Positions 26,299-35,527 of a stretch of DNA of 64,000 bases are shown here, one piece after another. Numbering within the stretch: the stretch's first letter is position 1; the number at the start of each line of letters is the position of its first letter. Source of the DNA: Patiriisocius sp047731265. GTDB taxonomy: Bacteria > Bacteroidota > Bacteroidia > Flavobacteriales > Flavobacteriaceae. The stretch lies in the NCBI RefSeq assembly GCF_047731265.1, contig NZ_CP159835.1, positions 496,001 to 560,000 on the forward strand, written 5' to 3'. Under the pieces are notes generated by a model that made no database searches, was not told the DNA's origin, and saw only the letters and a program-made list of their open reading frames with translations. The position numbers were made by a program, and so were the translations under genes.

Positions 26299-27156
26299 TT
26301 AATTACCTCGGTCTACAATAGAATTTTTTACATAGTCAAGACCTTCTCCTAGAGCATAGAAAACCTTTTCGCGAAGGGTTTGTACCATCTCTAACTCTAC
26401 ATCGCCAAGCAATGCCATTGCATCTACTTTTTCTTTGACAGATTTGCCTTGTTTTGCTATTTTCTCTTGTGCATTTTTTAAGAGCAGATCAATATCTGTA
26501 GTGGCAAAACTTTCTCCTTTTTGGGTATTTTGAATTAATTGATCTGAACTGTTAGGGTTAATGAATTGTTTATTTAAGTCATTATCTATTTCCTTTTCAA
26601 CCCAAGTATCATTTGAATTTGTAATTGTAGTTGTAGTTGTAGTTGTAACCTTGGAATATTTCACGTTTTGACCCTCGCCTTTTGACCTATTTACATTCTT
26701 TTTTACAAGGATGACTGAACCTAATCGTTCATTTTTAGTTTGCATACTACTTGACTTCGATGGTTTCTCAACCTTTTGCTCAGTACTATATTTTTCTTCA
26801 TTTATGGATGAAGTTGCCACAGCATCCTTTTGACTTTGATTTTCTAGCAGTTCCTTTTGTTGCGTGTTTTTAGTGTTGTATAATTTTTTTTCATCTTTGA
26901 ACACCTCGTTCAATGGATCTTCATTCACTAAATCAGAACTGCTTAAGAATTCAGTTTCATTAAAGACCACTGAACCAATCACAATAAAACCTATGAATAC
27001 AGCGGCAATTGCAAACCAGTTTACACCCCTATTCTTTTTACTTGGGGACGCTTCTTCAAGCATAGCATCTAACTTGTCCCAAGCTCTAGCGCTCGGCTGT
27101 ATTTCGCGCTCTTCAAATTTTGAACGCGCTATTTCTTCAAATTTATGAGTTTCCAT
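26299..27156 (-). CDS. Putative anti-sigma factor, single-pass membrane protein
   Basis: A 285-residue protein with a cytoplasmic N-terminus (METHKFEEIARSKFEEREIQPSARAWDKLDAML), one membrane segment at about 47-64 (WFAIAAVFIGFIVIGSVVF) and a charged periplasmic part with a run of threonines (about 168-176). Its start lies inside the end of the ECF sigma gene, with a 14-base overlap. That coupling and topology suggest it holds the sigma factor at the membrane. No zinc-binding ZAS motif (HxxxCxxC) is seen, so it would be a non-classical anti-sigma. Confidence 0.7.
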   Translation of the reverse strand: METHKFEEIARSKFEEREIQPSARAWDKLDAMLEEASPSKKNRGVNWFAIAAVFIGFIVIGSVVFNETEFLSSSDLVNEDPLNEVFKDEKKLYNTKNTQQKELLENQSQKDAVATSSINEEKYSTEQKVEKPSKSSSMQTKNERLGSVILVKKNVNRSKGEGQNVKYSKVTTTTTTTITNSNDTWVEKEIDNDLNKQFINPNSSDQLIQNTQKGESFATTDIDLLLKNAQEKIAKQGKSVKEKVDAMALLGDVELEMVQTLREKVFYALGEGLDYVKNSIVDRGN

Positions 27157-27709
27157 ACTGTACATTTTGTTGTTTAATTAAAATGCTTTGCAGCATTTTA
27201 CGCGCCTTAAAAAGCTGTGTTTTTGAGGTGCTTTCCGTAATATTTAACAACTCACTAATTTCGCTATGCTTATATCCCTCAATGGCATACAAGACAAAAA
27301 CTGTTTTATATCCCGTGGGCAGTGAGTCTATCACTTTTTGTATTTCGGCTACTTCAAAAGATGATTCTTGCGTGGTCATATGACCCATTGTATTCTCTAA
27401 AACATCGGTATTTTGAAAGTTTAATTTTTTATCTTTTCTAAGCTGCGAAATACTTTCATTCACCATAATTCTTCGAATCCAGCCCTCAAAACTCCCTTCG
27501 TTCCTAAAACTCTTTAAATTTGTGAATACTTTAAAAAAGCCTGCAAGCATAACCTCTTCTGACCGTGTGGTATCTTTCATATAGTTCCTACAAACCCCAA
27601 GCATCTTTGGCGAAAACATTTCAAACAACTGCTGCTGTGCAGGGCGATTGCCTTTTGTAGCTTTTGTTATAAGCCCGCTATAGTTTTTATGTAATGAGAT
27701 TAATTTCAC
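27143..27709 (-). CDS. RNA polymerase ECF-type sigma factor
   Basis: A 188-residue sigma-70 family protein with region 2 (about 25-95: FEMFSPKMLGVCRNYMKDTTRSEEVMLAGFFKVF and EGWIRRIMVNESISQLRK) and region 4 (about 125-180: LPTGYKTVFVLYAIEGYKHSEISELL, then STSKTQLFKARKMLQ). Region 3 is absent, as in ECF sigma factors. It should direct polymerase to a stress- or envelope-related regulon. It is co-transcribed with the putative anti-sigma gene. Confidence 0.93.
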   Translation of the reverse strand: MKLISLHKNYSGLITKATKGNRPAQQQLFEMFSPKMLGVCRNYMKDTTRSEEVMLAGFFKVFTNLKSFRNEGSFEGWIRRIMVNESISQLRKDKKLNFQNTDVLENTMGHMTTQESSFEVAEIQKVIDSLPTGYKTVFVLYAIEGYKHSEISELLNITESTSKTQLFKARKMLQSILIKQQNVQYGNS

Positions 27710-27916
27710 TGGTTGGTTTGAAAATTGTTTCTACTGGATAGACGCAGCATCTTTAGATAGGGTTGCCTGAGTTATTTTTTAATTTTGCTGTCCTGAGATA
27801 CTTAGGAAACATTAAATGCAACCAACACCCAAAAAAAACCCTCCTAACCCCCTTTAAATGAATGGGTTAATCGATTTAAAGTTTAAAAAATATAAGCTCA
27901 AATTAGATTCAAAAAA

Positions 27917-28894
27917 TTATTTTTTCCTTTCGATGACATAGTTCACCATTGTCACTAAAGACTCTTTGAATTGAGATGTTGGGTAGCCTTCTAGAATCTT
28001 AAGTGCCTTTTGCTGATAGGTGATCATTTGAGAAACAGCATATTCTAATCCACCTTTTTCCTTGACAAATTGAATGACTTCTTTCACCCGCTTTTTATCA
28101 AAGTTTTTATTTTTTACAGAATTAATAAGCCATTTTTTTTCTTTTGAAGATGCATTGTTTACTGCATATATTAAAGGTAAGGTCATCTTTTGCTCCTTTA
28201 TATCTATTCCTGTGGGCTTTCCTATCGCTTCTTCCCCAAAATCAAAAAGATCATCTTTTATTTGAAAAGCAATCCCAATAAGTTCTCCAAAATGACGCAT
28301 TCTCTCAACTTCATCTTCTGAAGCATTTACAGATTTTGCTCCCATTGCACAACAAGCTGCTATAAGTGTAGCTGTTTTTTGCCTGATTATCTCAAAATAT
28401 ATAGCTTCGGTTATATCTAGATTTCTTGCTTTTTCAATTTGAAGCAATTCCCCTTCACTCATTTCTCGAACTGCAACCGAAATTATTTTAAGCAAATCAA
28501 AATCCCCATTATCTATAGAAAGCAATAAGCCTTTTGACAATAAATAATCGCCCACTAATACCGCTATTTTATTTTTCCAAAGTGCATTTATAGAAAAGAA
28601 GCCTCTTCTTCTGCTACTATCATCTACCACATCATCATGAACTAAGGTAGCAGTGTGTATCAATTCTATAACAGATGCACCTCTATAGGTTCTTTCATTA
28701 ACAACACCATTATTGTTCATCTTAGCAATAAGAAAAACAAACATGGGTCGCATTTGCTTACCTTTACGATTCACCACATAGTGGGTAATGCGGTTTAATA
28801 GCGAAACTTTTGATGACATTGAGGACGAAAATTTCTTTTCGAACATCTCCATCTCCTTTTCTATTGGAAGCCTTATTGTTGCAACTACCTTCAT
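27917..28894 (-). CDS. Polyprenyl synthetase family protein
   Basis: Trans-isoprenyl diphosphate synthase (325 residues) that elongates allylic diphosphates with IPP, probably making the octaprenyl/heptaprenyl chain for quinones. The first aspartate-rich motif is in LVHDDVVDDSSRRRG (about residue 80) and the second in QIKDDLFDFG (about 208). GKQMRP (about 42) and GDYLLSKG are also conserved. The start is set at the ATG giving MKVVATIRLPIEKEM, since the promoter box at 28904-28911 lies just upstream and would fall inside a longer version. Confidence 0.93.
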   Translation of the reverse strand: MKVVATIRLPIEKEMEMFEKKFSSSMSSKVSLLNRITHYVVNRKGKQMRPMFVFLIAKMNNNGVVNERTYRGASVIELIHTATLVHDDVVDDSSRRRGFFSINALWKNKIAVLVGDYLLSKGLLLSIDNGDFDLLKIISVAVREMSEGELLQIEKARNLDITEAIYFEIIRQKTATLIAACCAMGAKSVNASEDEVERMRHFGELIGIAFQIKDDLFDFGEEAIGKPTGIDIKEQKMTLPLIYAVNNASSKEKKWLINSVKNKNFDKKRVKEVIQFVKEKGGLEYAVSQMITYQQKALKILEGYPTSQFKESLVTMVNYVIERKK

Positions 28895-28903
28895 AATTAC
28901 GAC

Positions 28904-28911
28904 CAAAAATA
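28904..28911 (-). promoter_or_regulatory. -7 box before the polyprenyl synthetase gene
   Basis: TATTTTTG on the minus strand, exact match to TAnnTTTG, only 9 bases before the ATG at 28894. It implies a leader of a few bases at most and fixes the start choice. Confidence 0.6.
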
Positions 28912-28955
28912 CTGCATTTGTCGCCTTAAATTGTAGCATACAATTAAATTTTTGT

Positions 28956-28963
28956 TATTTTTG
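28956..28963 (+). promoter_or_regulatory. -7 box before the T9SS-substrate gene
   Basis: TATTTTTG matches TAnnTTTG, 29 bases before the ATG at 28993. TTG at 28931-28933 is a possible -33 element. Confidence 0.55.
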
Positions 28964-28992
28964 TTCTTAAATATTAACAAAACTTAAACATT

Positions 28993-29877
28993 ATGAAAAA
29001 AATTACTTTCCTAATGGTGGCATTTTTAGCTACCTCTTTAACATTCGCACAAGTCCTTGAAATTGAAGAAGGATTTGAAGATATTACGATCCTAACAGAT
29101 TGGGATTTTGTAAATGCAAGTACAGACGCTGATAATGCATCTTCTTCTTGGGCTCAACCTGACGGAACCGTATTTGAAGCTCACGAAGGTGACCCAGGCG
29201 CTTATATTTCGGTTAACTTTAACTCAACTACGGGTGTTGGTACAATTAATAACTGGGCAATTTTACCAGAATTGACACTAAGTAATGGTGACGAATTAAA
29301 ATTTTGGTCAAGAACGGTAGATGGTCAAGCGTTTCCTGATAGATTAGAAGTACGTATCAGTCCTGACGGTTCGGCTACATTGCCAATAGATGATGGATCT
29401 GGAGAGGATGTAGGATCTTATTCAGAACTTTTATTTTCGATTAACCCAGATCTTGAAGGTGGAGATGCATACCCAGATGTATGGACTGAATATACTGTTT
29501 TAGTTGACGGTTTGGCAGCACCTACTATGACAAGACTTGCTCTACGTTATTATGTAACTGAAGGTGGCCCAAGTGGTTCAAATTCTAACTTTATAGGTGT
29601 TGATACACTTTCGTTAACTACATTCCCACTTACAGTAGGTGAAAATGCATTTGATGGTTTTTCTCACTTTGTAAATGCAAATGATGAGTTTGTACTAAGA
29701 GCTTCTACTCAAATGGAGAATGTTGTTATTTACAATACTTTAGGACAACAAGTAATCAACACAAAACTTGCAAACACTAATGAAGCTGTAAATGTTGCTG
29801 CTTTAAACAGTGGAGTTTATATAGCTACTGTTTCTATCAACGGTGCATCTAAAACTGTAAAGTTTGTTAAGAAATAA
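28993..29877 (+). CDS. Choice-of-anchor J-like protein with type IX sorting tail
   Basis: A 294-residue secreted protein. Residues 1-19 (MKKITFLMVAFLATSLTFAQ) are a signal peptide. The central part resembles the choice-of-anchor J / cleaved-adhesin fold (GFEDITILTDWDFVNASTD, WAILPELTLSNGDELKFWSRT). The last ~80 residues are a type A T9SS C-terminal domain (VVIYNTLGQQVINTKL, GVYIATVSINGASKTVKFVKK). It should be exported through the T9SS and anchored or released at the cell surface. Substrate or ligand unknown. A strong terminator follows. Confidence 0.9.
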   Translation: MKKITFLMVAFLATSLTFAQVLEIEEGFEDITILTDWDFVNASTDADNASSSWAQPDGTVFEAHEGDPGAYISVNFNSTTGVGTINNWAILPELTLSNGDELKFWSRTVDGQAFPDRLEVRISPDGSATLPIDDGSGEDVGSYSELLFSINPDLEGGDAYPDVWTEYTVLVDGLAAPTMTRLALRYYVTEGGPSGSNSNFIGVDTLSLTTFPLTVGENAFDGFSHFVNANDEFVLRASTQMENVVIYNTLGQQVINTKLANTNEAVNVAALNSGVYIATVSINGASKTVKFVKK

Positions 29878-29897
29878 TTAAAGAAAATTATTCTTTT

Positions 29898-29931
29898 AAA
29901 AGAGCGACTATTTTATAGTCGCTCTTTTTTT
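29898..29931 (+). terminator. Intrinsic terminator
   Basis: A 12-bp stem (AAAGAGCGACTA with TAGTCGCTCTTT) around a 5-base loop, followed by further T residues, 20 bases past the stop of the sorting-tail protein. Confidence 0.9.
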
Positions 29932-30060
29932 ATGCTGTAAAAATTGACAGAGGGCAAGATGAGTGTCTGGTGTCTGAAAAAAAAAATGAATAAGCTTTAC
30001 TATTGCTAAAGAATACTGGTGTTTCAACTGGAACTGCCAACTGAACCGTCCACTCAAAAA

Positions 30061-31104
30061 TCATTGCTTATTTGCAAGTTGCCCGCAAGCCGCATCAATA
30101 TCTTTACCTCTACTTCTTCTAACCGTTACCGGAATTCTAGCTTTTTCTAGTAACGAAATGTACATTTCTAAAGCTTTGTTGGTCGCTTGTTTAAAATCAT
30201 CATCGCCAATTGGATTATATTCAATTAAATTTACCTTACTAGGTAGTATCTGGCAAAATTTTATGAGTGCTAGTACATCTTCTTCTTTATCGTTTATGCC
30301 CTCCCATACAACATATTCGTAGGTTACACTCTTATTTGTTAGCTCATACCAATAGTGCAAAGATTCTTCCAAATCCTTTAAGGTAAAAGATTTTGCAAAA
30401 GGCATTATTTTTTCACGCGTTTCTTGAATTGCAGAATGTAATGAAACCGCCAAATTAAACTTCACACCATCATCAGCTAGTTTTTTAATCATTTTAGGAA
30501 CTCCTGAGGTAGAAACTACAATGCGCTTAGGAGACATTCCTAAACCTTCTGGTGAGGTTATTTTTTCTATGGAGGCAAGGACGTTTTTATAATTCATTAA
30601 AGGCTCTCCCATTCCCATAAAAACAATATTTGAAAGAGGCATCCCGTGATACAATCTACTCTCCTTATCTATAGCAACCACTTGATCATAAATCTCATCC
30701 GGATTAAGATTACGCATTCTTTTTAATCTTGACGTTGCACAAAACTTACAATCCAAACTACAACCCACTTGAGAGGACACGCAGGCCGTTGTTCTATTTT
30801 TAGCAGGAATTAATACCGATTCGACAATTAATCCGTCGTGGAGCTTTACCGCATTTTTTATGGTGCCATCATTACTGCGTTGCACATTATCAACTGCTAT
30901 GTGATTAATAACAAAATTATCTTCAAGATGTGAACGGGTTTCTTTTGAAAGATTCGTCATCGCCTCAAAAGTATGGGCGCTTTTACTCCATAGCCATTCG
31001 TATACTTGATTGCCCCTAAAAGCCTTGTCGCCAATAGACTCAAAAAAATCTCGTAGTTCCTCTTTTGATAAGGCTCTTATATCTTTTTTGTCATTTTTCA
31101 TCAT
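30061..31104 (-). CDS. rlmN: 23S rRNA (adenine(2503)-C(2))-methyltransferase RlmN
   Basis: Radical SAM enzyme that methylates C2 of A2503 in 23S rRNA and A37 of some tRNAs. It is 347 residues. The iron-sulfur motif CxxxCxxC is CSLDCKFC (about residue 115). The partner cysteines of the methyl-transfer mechanism are in TTACVSSQVG and near the C-terminus in DAACGQL. FMGMGEPLMNY is the SAM-binding GEP motif. Two adjacent ATG codons (31104, 31101) are possible starts. A promoter box lies almost on top of the start. Confidence 0.97.
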   Translation of the reverse strand: MMKNDKKDIRALSKEELRDFFESIGDKAFRGNQVYEWLWSKSAHTFEAMTNLSKETRSHLEDNFVINHIAVDNVQRSNDGTIKNAVKLHDGLIVESVLIPAKNRTTACVSSQVGCSLDCKFCATSRLKRMRNLNPDEIYDQVVAIDKESRLYHGMPLSNIVFMGMGEPLMNYKNVLASIEKITSPEGLGMSPKRIVVSTSGVPKMIKKLADDGVKFNLAVSLHSAIQETREKIMPFAKSFTLKDLEESLHYWYELTNKSVTYEYVVWEGINDKEEDVLALIKFCQILPSKVNLIEYNPIGDDDFKQATNKALEMYISLLEKARIPVTVRRSRGKDIDAACGQLANKQ

Positions 31105-31107
31105 CTA

Positions 31108-31115
31108 CAAAAATA
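31108..31115 (-). promoter_or_regulatory. -7 box abutting rlmN
   Basis: TATTTTTG on the minus strand lies 3 bases upstream of the rlmN ATG, so the transcript would be leaderless or nearly so. A 6-copy heptamer repeat lies 37 bases further upstream. Confidence 0.5.
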
Positions 31116-31151
31116 CTATTTAGCATGCCTACAAGGCATTAAAATTAGAAA

Positions 31152-31193
31152 AAATAGCAAATAGCAAATAGCAAATAGCAAATAGCAAATAGC
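31152..31193. repeat. Heptamer tandem repeat, six copies
   Basis: AAATAGC is repeated six times without error between the rlmN promoter box and the terminator of nothing annotated upstream. It has the same unit length as the array at dnaG but a different sequence. Confidence 0.95.
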
Positions 31194-31266
31194 AAAATTA
31201 AAAAAAGGAAATCAAGACAAGAGGCGTTGAAAATCAAAAAAACAAGGGCTAACTGCTATAGCTCGT

Positions 31267-31290
31267 AAAAAAGCCGCTATAAAGAGCGGC
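31267..31290 (-). terminator. Terminator after the serine endopeptidase gene
   Basis: On the minus strand the 6-bp stem GCCGCT/AGCGGC is followed by TTTTTT, about 29 bases past the stop at 31319. Confidence 0.85.
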
Positions 31291-31318
31291 AAGAGCTCCT
31301 AGTGTCGCGTTAAAAAAT

Positions 31319-32962
31319 CTATTTGGTAATTACAATTTTCTTAGTAAATTGTTGATTGGAATCTTCATCAATTAGGTTTAGGAAATAAATTCCCACAGCA
31401 CAAGTTTCAAGATGCAGCAGATTGTTGGTACTTGCTAAAGAACCTCCCATTAATAGTTGTCCATAAGAATTATATAAATTGTATACTAAGTTGGGATACC
31501 TACTATTTGTAATTGTCAATGTTGTTGACACAGGATTTGGATAAATCTCTAACACACCTGCCACTTGATTCTCTGGAACATTTAATGCATTTTGAACAGA
31601 TTCAATACTAGTTTGACCAGAACCTATAGGATCTAACCAATCTCTTAAACGGTTTTCTTGTGCCGTTCCATCATTCCAAGAAACATCAAAACGACCATAA
31701 ACATCATAATCACTATTTGTAGAGGTACCGTTACAAGCAGCTTGACCAGCATAAAGTTGGCCTATAATTTTTCCTCGATCATCAAAAAGAGGTGATCCAG
31801 AAGAGCCACTTTCAGTGGTTCCTATTTCCCAGCCATTACCATTTCCTGCACTAACACCGCCTATTAACCAAACTTCAGTACCGTTAGCAACATCCTTAGT
31901 TGCTCCATCATTATCACGGCAAATTTTCATGATATCGCCATTAGGATGATGAATACCTACTTGGTAATTTGGCAAATCACCAGACCAATCCCAACCAGCA
32001 AATGAAATATCCCAAGATTCTGGAACTTCATTAAATAACTCCACTAATGCAAAATCGCTTTTATCGTTATTAGCCCGCAATACGGCACCACTCATCGTGA
32101 AATTAGACTGTATATCTAGACTATCATCTTCAGAAGCACAAATAGGGCTTGGACTCATCCAATTAAATCTGACCGTCCAATATGTTGGGTCGCTATTTTG
32201 CAAACAATGGTTGGCCGTTAAAAGATACGGCGTTTTATCCATCGCAGTATTATTAATCATCGTAGCAGTACAAAGGTACCCGTTCCCCAAAGTTAGGATG
32301 GCTACAGATTTTTTTACCACATCTTTAAATGATAAAAAATCATCTCCGGTAGGACAATTTACATCATAATTACAATCTCCACTATCATTCAATCCTCTGG
32401 TATTCTCAGCAAACTGTGTTACTTTGCCCATGCGGTACCCGTGAATAATACCACCAATCTTAATAGTTGCTTCTCCCGGCAAGTCATAAGGTTCAAAATA
32501 TTCTATCAAAATAAGATCCCCATCTACAAACCAAGACGCTAGTTTATTATTAGGTGTATTCTGCTCATATGAATATATTCTAGAAACATCTGTACCGTCA
32601 CTATTATAAAACTGAAGCCTAGCACCTACAGGAAGATAAAAGTCGTCAAAATTGACACTAATATTTAAAGCACCGGTAGACTTAATACCCGCTCTCCATA
32701 TTCTTCCATTTTCTTGTGGAATATCTGTCCATTCTCCTTGTGTCGTAGCATCAATATCTAATGTTCTACTAATACCGTAACGCCAAGGTTGACTTTTATC
32801 ACTATCGTTTATAGCGTCTTGTTGTTCAATTTCATCTAAATCCAACGCCGGCAATACGATAATTTCTTCCGTAAAATTAATATCATAAGACCAACTAATG
32901 GGAGTTTGTGCAACTCCTGAAAGGCCTACTAAACAAATAAAATAGAAATGTAAAAATTTCAC
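31319..32962 (-). CDS. Secreted trypsin-like serine endopeptidase with type IX sorting tail
   Basis: A 547-residue extracellular protease resembling lysyl endopeptidase. Residues 1-18 are a signal peptide, followed by a pro-region/beta domain to about residue 195. The peptidase domain carries His in LLTANHCLQ (about 250), Asp in NDKSDFALVEL (about 303) and Ser in TESGSSGSPLFDDRG (about 391). Paired cysteines (GDCNYDVNCP and others) fit a disulfide-bonded exoprotein. The C-terminus (LEIYPNPVSTTLTI, VGIYFLNLIDEDSNQQFTKKIVI) is a T9SS type A sorting domain. It should be exported by the same system that gldA/B/C relate to. Confidence 0.92.
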   Translation of the reverse strand: MKFLHFYFICLVGLSGVAQTPISWSYDINFTEEIIVLPALDLDEIEQQDAINDSDKSQPWRYGISRTLDIDATTQGEWTDIPQENGRIWRAGIKSTGALNISVNFDDFYLPVGARLQFYNSDGTDVSRIYSYEQNTPNNKLASWFVDGDLILIEYFEPYDLPGEATIKIGGIIHGYRMGKVTQFAENTRGLNDSGDCNYDVNCPTGDDFLSFKDVVKKSVAILTLGNGYLCTATMINNTAMDKTPYLLTANHCLQNSDPTYWTVRFNWMSPSPICASEDDSLDIQSNFTMSGAVLRANNDKSDFALVELFNEVPESWDISFAGWDWSGDLPNYQVGIHHPNGDIMKICRDNDGATKDVANGTEVWLIGGVSAGNGNGWEIGTTESGSSGSPLFDDRGKIIGQLYAGQAACNGTSTNSDYDVYGRFDVSWNDGTAQENRLRDWLDPIGSGQTSIESVQNALNVPENQVAGVLEIYPNPVSTTLTITNSRYPNLVYNLYNSYGQLLMGGSLASTNNLLHLETCAVGIYFLNLIDEDSNQQFTKKIVITK

Positions 32963-33041
32963 TATAATGCTGATGTATATTTAATAACTGAACTAAAATA
33001 ATCTATTTTTAGTAAACAACAATGATAAAACGCTGTAAATC

Positions 33042-33068
33042 AAAAAATCCCGACAAGCTGCCAGGATT
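33042..33068 (-). terminator. Terminator after queA
   Basis: On the minus strand AATCCTGGCA pairs with TTGTCGGGATT (with wobble pairs) and is followed by TTTT, 24 bases past the queA stop. Confidence 0.75.
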
Positions 33069-33091
33069 TGTGAGTTTGTAACATAAAAGTA

Positions 33092-34141
33092 TTAGATAAT
33101 CAACATAGCATCTCCATATGAAAAGAAACCGTATTTTTCTTTCATTGCTTCAGCATAAGCCTCTTTGATAAATTCGTGTCCTGCAAATGCCGAAACCATC
33201 ATCATTAAGGTAGATTTTGGTGTATGAAAATTAGTAACCATTGCGTTTGCAATACTAAAATCGTACGGTGGAAAAATAAATTTATTAGTCCAACCCGTAT
33301 AGGCGTTTAAGGTGTGTTGTGAGGAAACAGTAGTCTCAAGCGCACGCATTGCAGTTGTCCCTACAGCGCAAATTCGCTTTTTTCTTGCAATAGCTCTGTT
33401 TACTATCTCCACAGTTTCTTCGCCAATGTGCATCTCTTCACTATCCATTTTATGTTTAGAAAGATCCTCTACTTCCACTGGACTAAAAGTACCAAGACCA
33501 ACGTGAAGTGTTACTTCAGCAAAATCTACTCCTTTTATTTCTAATCTTTTTAAAAGATGTTTTGAAAAGTGAAGTCCTGCAGTTGGCGCTGCAACGGCTC
33601 CTTCTTCTTTTGCAAAAATAGTTTGATATCGTTCTGCGTCCTCTGGCTCAACGGCTCTTTTAATATATTTTGGAAGTGGTGTTTCACCAAGTTCTGTAAG
33701 TTTATTTCTGAATTCTTCGTAAGAACCATCAAACAGAAAACGAAGTGTCCTACCTCTCGAAGTTGTGTTATCAATTACTTCTGCCACTAAAGTCTCATCA
33801 TCTCCAAAATAAAGTTTGTTTCCAATTCTTATTTTTCTTGCTGGATCTACTAAGACATCCCACAATCTGGTTTCTGGATTTAATTCACGCAACAGAAAAA
33901 CTTCGATTCTAGCGCCAGTTTTTTCCTTGTTCCCAAATAATCTAGCAGGAAAGACTTTTGTATTGTTTAATACCAAGACATCATCTTCCTCAAAATAGTC
34001 TATAAGATCTTTAAACATTTTATGTTCAATGGTCTTTTCTTTGCGGTTAAGAACCATTAATCTCGATTCATCCCTATTTTCTGCAGGATATTCTGCTAAT
34101 AATTCTTCTGGTAATTCAAATTGAAAATTTGAGAGTTTCAT
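33092..34141 (-). CDS. queA: tRNA preQ1(34) S-adenosylmethionine ribosyltransferase-isomerase QueA
   Basis: Transfers and isomerises the ribosyl group of SAM to preQ1 in the tRNA wobble position, giving epoxyqueuosine. It is 349 residues from the ATG giving MKLSNFQFELPEELLAEYPA; a second ATG six bases upstream is possible. Motifs seen are ENRDESRLMVL, NNTKVFPARLFG, EGAVAAPTAGLHFS and VTLHVGLGTFSPV. The promoter box at 34177-34184 and the terminator suggest a single-gene unit. Confidence 0.97.
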   Translation of the reverse strand: MKLSNFQFELPEELLAEYPAENRDESRLMVLNRKEKTIEHKMFKDLIDYFEEDDVLVLNNTKVFPARLFGNKEKTGARIEVFLLRELNPETRLWDVLVDPARKIRIGNKLYFGDDETLVAEVIDNTTSRGRTLRFLFDGSYEEFRNKLTELGETPLPKYIKRAVEPEDAERYQTIFAKEEGAVAAPTAGLHFSKHLLKRLEIKGVDFAEVTLHVGLGTFSPVEVEDLSKHKMDSEEMHIGEETVEIVNRAIARKKRICAVGTTAMRALETTVSSQHTLNAYTGWTNKFIFPPYDFSIANAMVTNFHTPKSTLMMMVSAFAGHEFIKEAYAEAMKEKYGFFSYGDAMLII

Positions 34142-34176
34142 TCCCATAATGCGCGGTTTTTTAGCTTTAAAAGATG

Positions 34177-34184
34177 CAAATATA
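34177..34184 (-). promoter_or_regulatory. -7 box before queA
   Basis: TATATTTG on the minus strand matches TAnnTTTG, 35 bases before the queA start. Confidence 0.5.
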
Positions 34185-34285
34185 CAATCTCAACATAGGG
34201 GTTGTCAAGTAAATGAGCATTTATTATTAAAGTATTTTTATAAAAGCTCGATTTAGATCCTAAATAACCTAAAAAATGAATTGCG

Positions 34286-35527
34286 TCATAACGTTTCGTA
34301 CTGTATTCCTATTTCTTTAAAGTCATTAAAAAAAGTAGGGTATGATTTAGAGACTACGGAAGGGTTTTCAATTAATATAGGCGCAATAAACGATAATGGC
34401 GCAAATGCCATTGCCATACGATGGTCTTCATAGGTTGCAATTGTGGTTTCTGCTAGGCTGTTTGATACTAAGGAAGTATCCCCAGGCAAAAGAGAAAGTG
34501 AATCTGAGGTTACCCCAATTTTTGCTCCACATTTTTGAAGTTCCTTTTGCAGAGCTATTAATCGATCTGTTTCTTTTATTTTTAAAGTATGCAAGCCCGT
34601 CAATTCACAACCTATCCCCAAACCAAAGCAGGTAACTGCTATCGTCTGGGCTATGTCTGGGGTTTTTATAAGATTTAAAGAAAGATTGGCTACTGGTTTT
34701 GTATCTGACTTTGAAATAGTGATCGATAAATCTTCGTTATATTTAGTCCTCACTCCTAACTTTTCAAATAGTTTAGCAACTTCGCTATCGCCTTGCAGGC
34801 TTTCATTTTTGTAACTGGTTAGCGTGATTTCCATGTTTTCTGAAAGTGCCACCGCACTATAAAAATAGGAAGCAGAGCTCCAATCACTTTCAACGATAAT
34901 TGTCTTTCTATCTAAAATTTTAGCGGGTTCTACTAAAATTTCATTCCTTTCAAATGTGGTATTAATTCCAACAGATTTAAGTAAATCCTGAGTCATCAAA
35001 ATATACGGTATTGACGTAATTTCCCCTTTCAACTGTATGATTAAGCCCTCCTTTAATATAGCTCCTACAAGCATTAAAGCCGAAATATATTGGCTACTTA
35101 CCGTTGCATCTATAAGCACCTTAGAACCAATTGCCTCTGCTGGTGAAATTTCTAATGGAGGATAGCCTTCTTTACCTACATACTTAATTTTCGCTCCTAA
35201 TTGTTGAAGCGCTTCCACCAGTAATTTTAAAGGACGCTGCTGCATTCGCTCACTTCCTGTAAGAACTACTTTGTGTTTTGTATTCACTGCAAAAAAGGCC
35301 GTCAAAAAACGCATTGCAGTACCTGCATGATGTACATCTACAACGTCCATAGTAGTTTTTAGCGCTTTCCTTAAAACATTAGAATCATCACTCTCAGAGC
35401 AATTTTCTATGGCAATCGATGGATATAATGCCTGTAAAATTAATAACCGATTACTTTCACTTTTAGAGCCTGTAATCGTAATTTTTGCTTTTTCGATTTT
35501 TGAAATATAGGAAAGTCTACAAGTCAT
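34286..35527 (-). CDS. aroA: 3-phosphoshikimate 1-carboxyvinyltransferase (EPSP synthase)
   Basis: Sixth step of the shikimate pathway, joining PEP to shikimate-3-phosphate. It is 413 residues from MTCRLSYISK (421 from the ATG at 35551). Motifs: ITGSKSESNRLLILQAL (about residue 18), HAGTAMRFLTAFFAV (PEP site), RMQQRPLKLLVEAL, VDATVSSQYISALM, and TYEDHRMAMAFAPLSF near the C-terminus. It overlaps the small membrane protein gene and is the last member of a co-directional run that begins with pheA, so it may come under the aromatic attenuator. Confidence 0.95.
   Translation of the reverse strand: MTCRLSYISKIEKAKITITGSKSESNRLLILQALYPSIAIENCSESDDSNVLRKALKTTMDVVDVHHAGTAMRFLTAFFAVNTKHKVVLTGSERMQQRPLKLLVEALQQLGAKIKYVGKEGYPPLEISPAEAIGSKVLIDATVSSQYISALMLVGAILKEGLIIQLKGEITSIPYILMTQDLLKSVGINTTFERNEILVEPAKILDRKTIIVESDWSSASYFYSAVALSENMEITLTSYKNESLQGDSEVAKLFEKLGVRTKYNEDLSITISKSDTKPVANLSLNLIKTPDIAQTIAVTCFGLGIGCELTGLHTLKIKETDRLIALQKELQKCGAKIGVTSDSLSLLPGDTSLVSNSLAETTIATYEDHRMAMAFAPLSFIAPILIENPSVVSKSYPTFFNDFKEIGIQYETL

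Noticed and set aside
27820..27916. Terminator after the polyprenyl synthetase gene
   Set aside because: An AACCC/GGGTT pairing followed at a distance by a T-run is possible, but the stem is short and the spacing poor.
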